From Coriolopsis trogii (taxonomy: Eukaryota > Basidiomycota > Agaricomycetes > Polyporales > Polyporaceae): a stretch of DNA of 64,000 nt. Shown here piece after piece: positions 11,207 to 22,600 of the stretch (the stretch's first letter is position 1; the number at the start of each line of letters is the position of its first letter). Under the pieces are notes generated by a model that saw nothing but the letters and a program-made list of their open reading frames with translations, had not been told where the DNA came from and did no database searches. The stretch lies in NCBI GenBank assembly GCA_020543525.1, contig JAHYIO010000004.1:1-64000 (forward strand). The letters are read 5' to 3'. A program made the position numbers and the translations under genes.

Positions 11207-14200
11207 CTACAACGATGTCGGCTCGGCCTGGTCAGGTTTGAAGCGCAGCCGAGCGAGCAACACGCTCTCCCACCGACCGCTGTTGCCAAAGTCGGAGATC
11301 TTCTTCGCGTACTGCTGGCTCTGCGCCGGCTCCTCATCGTACCGCGGGCCGCCGACGAACGCGTCCGCGACGTCGAACGAAAACGAGAACTCGCCCCACT
11401 TCTGGCCGACGCGCGTGGCGGAGAAGACGTTGAAGTTGACGAGCCCGTCCGGGTGCTCGTGGCTGACGAACAGCGCATAGTCCTGCGCCTCGAGCGTGCC
11501 GATCACTGCGGCGCATTGGGTCAGCTCGCGTCGGCGCATCAAAGACGAGGAGAACATACCGAGGTACAAGTCCTCTTTCGAGATCCGGTGCTCGGCGCCG
11601 TACAGCGCGAGGATGTTGTCCGCGTTCGCCTTGAACCACTTTTTCGGCGTCGCGAGGTCGTCAATGTACCGATAGTTTGTCGACTCTGTGAACAGATGAG
11701 CCGTCTTGTGGCCCGCACGAAGCGGCGAAGAGTATCGACGGCTACCAAACGCTCGGTGTCAGCATCGCACCAAACGCCCCAACAAAAACACGACGCACGA
11801 ATACTTGGGATCGGACCTGTTCCTCGACGTGAGCCAGGACTGGATGATGTCCATCCCGCGCTGGGCGACGTTCCGCTTGTCCTGACGCTGGCTGCCCTGG
11901 TTCACGCGCCCATAGCCGTACAAGGACGGGATGTCCTTCGCGAGCCCACCCGACGTCTTTGCGGGGTCGAACGAGTTGAAGAGCGTGACGAACTGGCCGC
12001 CGAGCGCCTTGCTGTGGTACCCGACCGCGCCGAGGGCGACCTGTCCGGGCGACCACAATGGGAGAGTGACTGCAAAGCCATCAGCGCACGCACGCTCGAG
12101 ACGCGCAACGCAACTCACGCGAAGGGTGGAACTCGTGCTGGAGCAGCATCCGGTACCGCCTCTCGTCCCGCAGCCGCTGTGCTTGTTCGTCCGGCGGCGG
12201 AGGAGAGAGGTGTCGCGGGTACTCGATGTGTTCCGAGTGGGTGCTGTCCTGCAACGACGACGACGCACGGCTGCTACACCTACTGGGGTCGAACGCAGGC
12301 TCGTGGTCACCGCTCCGCTCTCGCTCGCCGTCATGGCCAGAGTTGGACGGGGACATCTCCCGCGCGGTCATGAACGAGACCTCTGTCGACGGCACCGACC
12401 CGACTTCAAACGACGCAGTCGTTTCAGCTGAATAGAGTCGATCAGCCATGCAAAGCATCTTGGGAGGCCGGTACTTACGAGGCAAGAGAGGGAGCGGGAT
12501 GGGGTGCATGTCCGGCGACTTGCGCTTCTTCATCCGCTCGAGCTCCGAGTGCCTCGGCATCGGCGATTCCTTCAAGTCCGCGCCGAACCGCGCCCTGAGC
12601 TTCTGCACCTGCTCGTCGACCTTTGAGAACGATGGTCTGTAGCTCGGCTCGCGATGCCAGCACGCGTGCAGAATCTCCGAAAGCTGTTGCGACCACACGC
12701 GCTGCAGGGGCGGCTCCGGACGCATGTTCTCGTCTGTTCGGCAACGCGTCAGCAAATACTCGCGGACATGAGTGCACATGACTCACGGAGCACGAAATAC
12801 CGCACGGCGTCGTCGTCTGCGAGCGGCCAAGGGAGGGCGCCCTTGGTGAGCAGCTCGACGCAGGTGATGGCGAACGCGTACACGTCGATCTCGTGCGTGA
12901 GCCCGCTCTGGCCAGACATGAGCTCCGGGGCCTGCCACCTCAGCGTCCCGTCTGCGAACACGCGGTCAGCGAACACGAGCCCGGAAGGGAAAGGGTAGGG
13001 ACTGACGAGGGAGGGGCATGCCGCTGAGCCGGTACGCCTCCGACTTCATCTCGCTCTGTCCAAAGTCGGAGATGACGCAGTGATGCTTGTCGTCGACGAG
13101 AACGTTTGCCGCCTGCCCAAACAGATAAGCTCAACGTTTTCCGATGAGCCACGCTCGATCGCACCTTCAGATCGCCATGTAGGACGCCGCGCGAGTGCAG
13201 GTACGCCATCCCCTTGGCCATCTCGTGGATCATCTTGAGCAGGTCGACCGAGTCGAGCGAGGGCAGGCCGCGGAGGTACGTGACGAGCGAGCCGTTCTTG
13301 AAGTACGGGCTGACAAAGAACCACGGGGGCTCGCTCGACGCCGAAGACGCGCCGAGGAGCTCGAGCACGTTCGGGTGCTGCAGACTCTTCCAGATGTCGA
13401 TCTATTCCATCCGAGCGCAGATCAGCACACCGCGGTCCACAAGACGACCTCCCGGCACACGACGGGAGAGCCAAAACGCTAAAACGCTCACCTCGTGGAC
13501 GAACAGCTCCCTCGGCGTCGTCGGCGCGAGCACCTTGATCGCCACGACCTGGCTCCTCCACGTGCCCCTGTACACGTCCGAGAAGAAGCCCAAGCCAATC
13601 TTCTCCTCCCTCTCGACCTCGTACCGGGTGATCGTCCAGCTGGGCAACCTCACCTCCGCCCCGCTCAGCCGGCGGAGCGCGTCGATCCCGGTCTCGATGA
13701 ACTCCCGGTCGAGCGTGTCCCTGGGCGCGGCCGTCGTCCGCCGGCTGCTGCTCGCCGTCGTGCTCTCGCTCGTCTCGCTCGTCCGACTAGCGACCGTCGC
13801 CGACCGTGACAGCGTCGCCCCGGCGATGACCACTGTGTTCACCTTCGCCGCCTGCGCCGCCGCCGTCGCCGCCTCCACAAGCACCGCCTCCTCTTCCGCC
13901 TTCGCCTCCGCCTCCTCGCGTTCTCTCTCCCGCTCGACCTCCTTCTCCAACGCCCTCTGCAGCGTCTTGATCGCCTCCGGCATCTCGTCTCTCCCGACCT
14001 GCAGAATCTTGATCATCTCGAGGTCGTTGTTCGCCTGCAGCGCCGTCCGCATCAGCTGCCGCAGGTCCGCCGCGTCGTACACCATGTCCCGCTCGTTCTG
14101 CCTCGCAGTGAGCGCCTGCAGCTGCGCGATCACGTGGCCGTCCATTGGCGTCGGCTCCGCCGTGAGCAGCAGCGTCCCCGGCGCGGGAGGCTCAAGATGG

Positions 14201-16532
14201 TCCACGGCGAGCTCGGGGTGGGTGCTGTGGATGGAGTCGAGGATGGCGGCCGTGTCCGCCTGGCGCTGCCTCTCCGCCGCGAGCACCTGCTTCAGGATCC
14301 GGATCTGGATGGACGTCTGTGGCATAGTGTGAGCGTGCATCGAGCGAGCGCGAACGAAATACATACGTTGAACATGCCGAGGGCATCGGTGAGGCTGTTG
14401 TGGCAGCCTGCGAGCGCACGCTGGATCTCGTCGCGCTGGAGGTAGCGCTTGATGAACGGCCGGTGGCTCTGCTTGAGTAGGAACCGGTGTGTTTCTCTGA
14501 ACGACCTGGAGCGCGGGTCAGTGAGCTGGATCACCGGACAGGGAAAGCTACACACTCGACGAGACGATTGAGCGGGGCTTGGAGCTCGATGCCGACTTCG
14601 TCTCCGGCCTCGGCGATCTCTTCCCGGATGGACATGAGGATGGTGGCGCATCGCTCCGTCAAGCGGAGACAGGCGAGACGGTTGATCTGCGATACTGTTA
14701 GAACACGACAGAGGACACGGGCGGGGACGTACGTCGACGAGCTCGAGAGCGTCCCAGATGTTGAGCAGGGTCCTGGCGGCCTCTTCGAGACCGACGATGG
14801 GTGCAAAGCGGAGGATGTCGACGCTGACTTCGAGCAGCTCGTGGGCGACATGGCCGGCGGTTCCGAGAACGTTTGCGGCCGCTTCAGAGACGCGCTGCGG
14901 GCATACAAAGTGAGTAGACGATCATATTTGAAGGAGGGGCCAAGGCGGAATTGGTGCGTGCCGCAGCTAGTGTTGTGCTAGGCCCTGCCCGAGCCAACGA
15001 AGCAAGCAGAGCCGGGCCAAGATTCATGGCTTACCATGGCCCATGAAGTCCTGAGGGAGGCATGACCTGGTCTAGCTGTGTAGAAAAGGCAATACCAGCC
15101 TTACACCCTTTGGACTCTCCGGCACTCCAGCCCAGCTTGGCTCCCTGGCGCACCAAATCTGGGGCCGAATGCCAGGTCAGAGCCGATCACCTTGAGGCTA
15201 AGCCAGGCCACGCGCACCAGTTGTCGCAACACTACGCACAACGGGCAACGGGCGCATGCCATTCCCCAGAACAGGCAGTGCCGATGTGAGTTGGGCAACT
15301 CGGATCAACTCTTCAGATCGAGTCGGTCACCTCTCTCCCTGATTCTGGGTTGTGCAAATCGGATCAACTCGTCAGATCGACTTCGATCGATGCGAGTTGC
15401 GAATTGGCTCGCGAGTCGGTCAACCAAGAGCTCTCTCGCTTATTCTGGGATCCCGGGGAGTCGCACCGCAAGTTGGCCGCTCGCACTTTGCCCAACTCTG
15501 AACTCACATCGGAACTCGCGGGCCGACTTGCGGCAACATCAGTTCGGGAGGTGACGCCGCAATCTTTGAAAGGCCGATAGGTAGATGAAACCAGTAGGCC
15601 TTTCGGAGTTCGAACGTCTTGTATTCGGCGCTCTGCTGATGTTACGACAAGAGGTCGGCAACATTCACGCTGTGGGTCATGTCTGGTAACACCACGGGAG
15701 CGCCGATTACAAAACGTTCGAACCCCGAAAAGCCCATTAGTATCAGCTGCTAATCCCGTTGCAACAATTCCGGGGTGATCTCCGAACGTGTTCTGAACCA
15801 TAAGTAGGAGTCCAAATCCATCCATATTCATTGCGTGTTCTGAGGGAGCGGTGCGGGCCATTGCGCGGGGTGACAAGGACGCGCGCGAGAGGCGGCGGCT
15901 GCGTAACCCATGAACGACAGGCAGGCGCGGAGACTCACCTGACGGGTGCGTAGATAGCCCTCCGTGTGCTCGACGGGGACCGACTTTTGCTTCCTCTCGT
16001 CCCATGGCCTGGGGAGGAGCTCCCGGGACGTCCACCAGCTCGTCGACTCTCCGTTCGGGGGTGTTTCGTTGCCATGGGAGGGGAGGCGCCAGATGAAGGA
16101 GAGATCACGGAGCGGGCTGACGGAGCGGGCACGATGGGAGACGGAGGAGGCGCGGCTTCGTGCGATGCTCCTGGACCGGAAGTCGGAGGTGGCGGCGAGC
16201 GTGGTGGTGGAAGACGCGAGGGAGTGGGCGTTGGAGGTGGAGAGCGGAGGGCTGGAGACGACGCGGGTGATGGCCGGGCCGGCGCCGAGAGGGATGGAAG
16301 CGGGACGGATGGTGGAGACAGAGCCGCCGCGGGAACGGGTGGACTGGGACGAGGGAAGCGGGACAGAGCGGACGGAGGCGGGGGACGAGGGATCTGCGGG
16401 CGGGGACTTTGGATGGGCGACGGCGTGGACGGCAGGATTGAGGGGAGACGGGGTCGAGGACGAGTGGGAGGATGGGGACGGGGCAGCGGGAGATGCGCTG
16501 GACGGAGAGCGGGACTTGGAGGACGAAGCCAT
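11207..16532 (-). CDS. MLKL-like helical-bundle / TKL protein kinase / unknown C-terminal domain protein, 1224 aa
   Basis: Thirteen exons: 16532-15939, 14894-14733, 14686-14556, 14505-14367, 14316-13492, 13401-13165, 13112-13007, 12951-12787, 12733-12479, 12427-12119, 12069-11799, 11741-11560, 11505-11207. Every phase agrees and the sum is 3675 nt. Layout: Ser/Pro-rich tail (1-198); helical bundle (about 199-365, containing ANVLGTAGHVAHELLEV and LLKQSHRPFIKRYLQRDEI) resembling the membrane-active N-terminal domain of MLKL and its Agaricomycete relatives; a charged coiled coil (about 480-520); and a kinase domain from about 570. The kinase shows Gly loop GLGFFSDV, VAIK lysine near 601, catalytic HGDLKAAN (692-699), DFG (712-714) and QAPELM. 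Catalytic residues are present, so it is probably active, with HGD in place of HRD as in many fungal TKL kinases. The last 250 residues (from LPLWSPGQVALG) form a compact, conserved-looking domain I cannot name. Linking exon 1 to the rest depends on a 1044-nt intron. Confidence 0.8.
15281..15511. repeat. Inverted repeat inside the first kinase intron
   Basis: CCGATGTGAGTT...GGGCAA (15281-15300) is answered by its complement CCCAACTCTGAACTCACATCGG (15490-15511). Inside, CGGATCAACTC(T/G)TCAGATCGA occurs twice (15301 and 15360). It looks like a small non-autonomous element within the intron. The boundaries are approximate. Confidence 0.45.
15593..15741. mobile_element. About 150-bp foldback element in the first kinase intron
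   Basis: The left arm (GTAGGCCTTTCGGAGTTCGAACGTCTTG..., from 15595) pairs with the right arm ending ...GTTCGAACCCCGAAAAGCCCATTA (to 15739). Pairing continues inward through CGGCGCTC/GAGCGCCG. Almost the whole 149 bp can fold on itself, as expected for a MITE or foldback remnant. No coding capacity. Confidence 0.65.
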
Positions 16533-16597
16533 GGAGGGCGGGACTGGGCGCAGAGGCTGATAAGGCAACGGCTGGGCTGGGCGGGGCAAGGCGAATG

Positions 16598-16605
16598 TTT
16601 ATATA
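16598..16605 (-). promoter_or_regulatory. TATA-box for the kinase gene
   Basis: TATATAAA on the minus strand, 66-73 bp upstream of the proposed ATG at 16532. This spacing fits a short leader and supports that ATG as the start. Confidence 0.5.
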
Positions 16606-19600
16606 CGCACCTCTCGATGCTCGCTGTGTGCCCGCAGCGTGCACGGATCCGGCGAGGTCAGAGACGGTGTCCGCGGCACTCGATCCTCCGACGGCGTGAC
16701 CGACAATCAACAGCGCTCGCCCGGTGATCTCAGTCGTAGTCGGAATGAAAGAAGACACAAAGAGCGATCGGCGGGTGCGCGAGGCTGGACGAATGCAAGA
16801 GGCAGCAGAGCAGGACGAGCAGTTGGACGAGGAGACTCCCACGCCACCACGCCGACTGGCCGAATATGGAAGCAGCCAGTGCACTCTCTTTCCTGTCCAC
16901 TCTCCTCGTCCGCCGGGTAGCAGTCCGGCTACCCAACCTCTCTCTCCTCCCGCCGGCACTCTCGATCCTCCTCAGATCCCTTCATCTCGTCCATTCAACG
17001 CTAATCTTTGTCCATGTTCTCCATCGCATGTCCTTTCCTCCTCTGCTCGCTACGTACTCCCCACAGATAGAATGCATTCCCTTCCAGTCTCTCCGTCAGC
17101 GAGAACGCCTCTCCTCTCATGAACTCGGCCCCGTCTTATCATTTCCCGGCCAACCGCGTGCAGCAAGTGTCCGCGATCGACGACAAAGCCACCCTTCCGT
17201 AGTCTACTCACCGCTCTACTACAAACCCTCACCTAGCCATGGACCACCTCGTCCGTTTCTGCGCTACTCATCAGTACGCCGCTCCCGCTACGCGCTTTGG
17301 GTTGACGTGCCTCACTTTTTATTCATCCATCCATTCACTGCCATCGTCATACGCCATACTTATAGTCCTCATGGGTGCTTGTCAAACGAAGCCGCGAACC
17401 TCGTCGCGCGCCCGACTGACCATACACGGCAATCGCATCGTGATCGAGCCTGTCCTCGCAGACTTCCATCGTTCCCTCCATCTCGTATCCCTGCACAACC
17501 TGCGCCGCCTGCATATCTCACCCCTCGTCGTCCTTTCCGCTCACACAGAACACACATTCTCTCAGCAACACACATTGCCAGTACTATGCACACCTATCGT
17601 CTGGCCGGGCTTCCGACTATGGCACTTCCTCACCACCAGACATCTTCCTCCCTGCCCTCACCTCAATGCGTCCACTCCTGCTCGCTACTCCGAGTCCGCA
17701 CTGTATCATCCTCGTCTTCACCCTACCCAGTCTCCGGTCAATCGTTTGCCGCACTATTCCGCGATCGACGATAGAACAAAGATCTCCCTCCCGTCCTTCC
17801 ATCCTTGCGTATTTCTACTGACTTGACGGTCATCAGTCCACGTGTTCCTACAAGGCCGTACTCCATCAAGCCTGTCTTTGCAGACTCGCAGCAACCTCTT
17901 GCGCTCTCTGCACAGCTCCTACGAGCAGACCACAAGTCTCAAGTGACATTCAGCTACGTACTTCACTATTCGCCCACCATAACCTTGGTATGTCATACGC
18001 TCTCATCACCGTCCCATCACCATCCCATCAACTCCTCATCTCGAGTCAAGCAAGACACGAGCGTCTTCGCCCGCCTTAGTATGTGACCATACACGGCAGT
18101 CGCATTATGATCGAGCCTAACCCCGCACAACCTCGGAGATCCCCATCATACCCTCCATCTACACTATCCCTACCTGGCCAGCTTCGGCTTCTTTCATTCT
18201 TCTCGGTACGTCTCTCCCCACTCTCGCCGTCCTTTCCACTGTCCATAGCCAAGACAGAAGAGAGCAAACCTCGACGTTGGTATGCGTACCATTCATGATT
18301 ACTCACTACATGATCCACCCCATGTGCACATTCAGCTCTCGACAGTCGACGACAAATGTCGCAACTCAACCAGCTCTATACACCGACCACCGTCGATCGA
18401 CCGCAATTCCCCATACTGTCAGGAGCCGGGAAGCCGGCTACCACCATGCATGACGGCACAGAATGGACGATCACGATCGAGCGCGCACGCAGATCTCATC
18501 CCATCCCATCAATCTCAGCCGTTCCCCAGCACAACCTCCAAAGTCCACCAAGCGCATACGCCCTCGACGCGTCGCCAGAAGACAAGTCGCCGAAAACACG
18601 CAAAGACGCCGGTCAGAAGACCGAGGAGCAGCCCGTCCTCCCGCCCTCGACGATGGCACCTAGACAAATGAGGCAAGCGTGCACGGCAGGCCTCGACCTC
18701 GACCATCCATCTATTCACAGCTCCCACCTACTCTCGCCGCGCGCCGCTCGTGATGTCAAACAGGCTCTCTCCGCCGGAAATAAGCACAGACACTCGGCGC
18801 CCGCCCCTTTCTCCTTCTCCCATTCTCGCGCCTCGACTCCTTCCATCCTTCGACTCTTGGACGCGTGCCCTCGGGCACTGCACGCGCCCGCCGACGCACA
18901 CCCATGCGCACGCGTCATCTCCCCTGTCACGCCCACCTGCGCCGCACGCGAAGCGAGGCGGGAAACTCGCAACGCTGTCTGTCAGCACCTACTCCACCCA
19001 CCCTCCCACTCCCTCCCTCCATATGCGGAACGCGCCGCGAACGAGGCCTGGCGGGAGGGCTATGACCGGGGAACGCTCCCGACCGTCGCTTTCCCAACAA
19101 CCGCGGAAAGAGACCATGGCGGTTGCGCGTAGCCCGCCATCTCAGTCCCGTCCCGTCCCGGCCAACCAACCTCCCAAAAAGAGCGCAAGAATGCAAGAAT
19201 GCATCACGACCACCCGTGCCCACCGTTCGCTCCAGCGACAGCGCAACCAACGGTCGCCGATTCGCTTACCCTTGCTCGCAACTCTCGTGTGACGCTGTGC
19301 AAACCAGTAGCTCCTCCGCCGGAACGAGCACCCCAGATTCCGTGCTGCGCCTCGCGTCCCGTGCAGCTCCGCCCGGCTTCCATACCCATAAGCCCATGAT
19401 CCCGCCGTCGAAGGACAGTCGACAGTCGACAGTCGATCCCGGACCGCTTCGCGCACGGAACTACGTTCGGGCACCTCGGGCCTGCCGCCTTCTCGGCGTC
19501 CTCGGCCTTGGGCAGTGCCTAGTACGTATACCCCGTCCAAAGACGAGCGTCCGGTGTAGTACGTCAATGCGTCGCCCAAGGGTCCGGGCTAGACCTTGCA

Positions 19601-22600
19601 GGCCTTCGCGTTCGAGTTATGGGCATGTGAGGGAGTGATATCCAATCATAGGCACTACTCGTACCCAGCTCGAGATGAGGATGGCGCCGAGCGTGCTCCC
19701 GGAGACCTGGACGGTGCACATCATGGCGTCCTTGTACGAGTACGTTTCAGCGTCTTGCGGCAGCAAGGGACGTCTAGGTTCCAGACGTACAGGCATACCC
19801 ATTCGTGCACCGCAACGAGTGCAAGTGTGTGAACATGCGGTACGACGACACCCGCCGTACCCCGCCCCGCGGGCACAGTCCGAGTCATTGGGAGTTGCGG
19901 AGGTTGCGCGTGCGTGCTGGCAGCGAGAGCCAAAGACCTCTCTGTGCCTCGAACACTTGCGAACCGAACGTCGTCCTCGACCTGCACCCTGATCGAGAGC
20001 ATCGGGCACCGGATAGTGCCTGGTTTGAGCTTTCCTGACTCGCCTTGTATGCACCTTCAGGGCGGCTATAAGCGTAGTCAAAGAGAAGCCTGCAAAGTCC
20101 GAGCAACTCTCCGCCAGTCCCGATCGTGGACAACGGCGTCGCAAGAGATCAGCGTGCACGAGCTTCAGACTGGAAGCTGGCTATCGCACGTCATCAGATC
20201 CGCAAAGCAAGTCGTGTACCCGGCCCAATCGCCAGACGGAGAGCTGCGCGCCGAGTGCACCTGGAGGATCATAGTTTCATGGACAGGCAGTATGCACCCC
20301 GTGTCATTCAGGAGACGAATCTGGTGTTGATCGACTTGCACCGAACGCATAGAGCATACCAAGTAGTACCAGGTCCACGGAATGACTTGATCGCGTGATC
20401 GGAAACGATGGCCAATCAGTGCAGAGTCGGATCCCAAGCAGTCCAGTCTCGGCCGCCGAAGCAGACAGGCCCCGGGTGGCGTTGGCATCAGGCTTTCGAC
20501 GTTCGGGCTCTATGAGCGGAGCACATGGAAGAAGACGTGTTCTGGCACGTAGACGGGACGACCGACTCCGGTTGTAGATCCTCGCTGCTCAAGACGCCGT
20601 GCGTCGTGAGCGTCGGCGGACCGCGTGCTGCGCGTGAGTTGAGAGGTACTGTCACAGGGTGGATTGACGTACGCATCGTAGACTCACCGACGTCCATGAG
20701 GTTGTCCCTGCCAGGATCGGCCGTCGGAGAGCTGACAGCGTGCATTCGAGCATGAACGACACTTTGTGACTGATCACTGAAAGGAAGCGGAAGTCGGCGT
20801 ACCTGTCTAGGCGCTCCTGCTGGAAGATCCGAAGTCTCTTGCGCACAGAAGGCGGCCGCGAGCGGATGCCTTGGAGGAGACGTCTGCGCTCTCACCCAAG
20901 ACGCCGCGTTGCATGCCGCGCTTCATCACACTGTTTGTCGGATGAGTTGTGCCGGTGAGTATAGTCGTTAATCAGCTGAATACTTGATAATCCGGAGATG
21001 CCAACCCTTGACAGATGGTCCGGGGATATAAGGAGGACCTAGATCGCAGAAGTCAGAACCTGGTCCGAGTCAGGTGTAGGTCGGGAAAATTGAGGCACCG
21101 AAGTCGAGAGAGAGGTTCGATCCACTTGGGCTCACGAAAAAGTGCCGCTTCCTTGCTCGGTGGTTTCCGATGGGGGTACCTAAGATCCACGCTGATTGGA
21201 CAAGACGTGTCGATGCTGGAGTCAAGCTGGAGTACAGACAGCGATCCCAAACGTGAAGATTTTGTCAAGGAGAGGAACGGACCTGGAGGATTGAGCGTTC
21301 CATAGACCGGTTGCAGATTGACAGCGATCAGCGACCGAAAGCATCCGTCGCGATGAGGCTGACATGGGCGTTGGGAAGACGGGAGGCCGACCGTTCTGGG
21401 GAGCTGGATATGAACGCAGGGAAGTTGGACGAGGCTGACTGGAAGCCGTATTCTCCCGCGAGAGATAGAGAAGGTTGTCGAGCTGTTAGGATCAGGGTCA
21501 ACTGCTGGCATGTGCGGGAGCAATACCCTCGATTCACGCACGTACCGCTAGCTGCATGACAGAAATGCTCCGGATGGTTAGCGGGGAGTGGTTCAAGGAA
21601 ATATGAAGACGAGGAGCATCACCTCGCTCTAATCCGGAGGTCTACAACAGGTCCGAGTCATCGCAGACATCGTCGTCGTCGACATCGCGGCGGGCGCCTG
21701 GGTGAGAGGGCGGCAAAGGGACCAAACAAGGGCAAAGACAGAGGGCGTCCGCAGCTGTGCATCTCACAGACTGCCCAAGCTGAGTAAACCCTGCGGTTTA
21801 CGGTCACCCCCCACTTTATTTTCTGGTCCGCTCTGGGAATACATCTTCATCCTCGCTGGGCTCTTTCCACGAGGTGCTCGTCGGCCACGTTGTTCGCTCA
21901 TCAATCCCACTTGCTACTTGGCCAAGTAGTACTGAGTTTCAGCAGGCAACAGAGGAAATGTCCCCTTGATGGGGGTCGAAGGAGTGTGCACACCCGCCCA
22001 GCTCGAGCTAGTATGACACCACATGGCTTCCGCAAAATACACCCTCATTCACACGGAATTTACACCGCTGCTTCGTTCTCTTCGACCGCCGCTCTTCTCG
22101 CCAACGGCGCTCATCATCGGACCCTCTCGCAAACGACATCCCGCCTTACCGACGGCCCGTCACCACATACGCAAGCATGGCTATATCACTCGCTCTGCTC
22201 TATCTCTGTCCATGTTCTGTGATCATGGTCTTCCGAACAACAACTCGACCCTTGGTCAGCCGCCAACACGTGAGAAAGTTCGTGCGTCCAAAAATGAATC
22301 CAAGTGCCTCCCCTTTCAATCTACCCTTACTGAATCGTATCTTCCAGGCAGAGCTCGCTCACTCTATACACTCGCCCTCTGCGCGTTCCCATACGCTGCA
22401 CATGGTACGTAACGAACTCTCTCTCCATATGTTGCTCTTAACTCGCTACTCACACGCCGTGCGCAGATCTAAGCATCGACCCCAAGCAGATCCAAGCCTT
22501 ACCCAGTCTTTGCGTGCCGTCATTACGCACACTTACTGCTGGGCATCTCACCCTCTCGGCGCTGAGCTACGCGGGTGGACTCGCTTGGGTGCGACCACAT

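Noticed and set aside
13214..14332. 372-codon plus-strand ORF
   Set aside because: Antisense shadow of kinase exons; Ser/Arg-rich and without its own splice or family signals.
16866..17774. 302-codon plus-strand ORF
   Set aside because: Composition follows the C/T-rich strand, no conserved motif, and no clear start or splice context.
19617..20159. 180-codon minus-strand ORF with ETYSYKDAMMCTVQVSGSTL
   Set aside because: One short stretch looked protein-like and is followed by a GTACGA donor, but no continuing exon in phase could be found and upstream frames are full of stops.
21053..21541. 162-codon minus-strand ORF
   Set aside because: No recognised motif and no in-phase exon partner; its length is expected by chance in GC-rich DNA.
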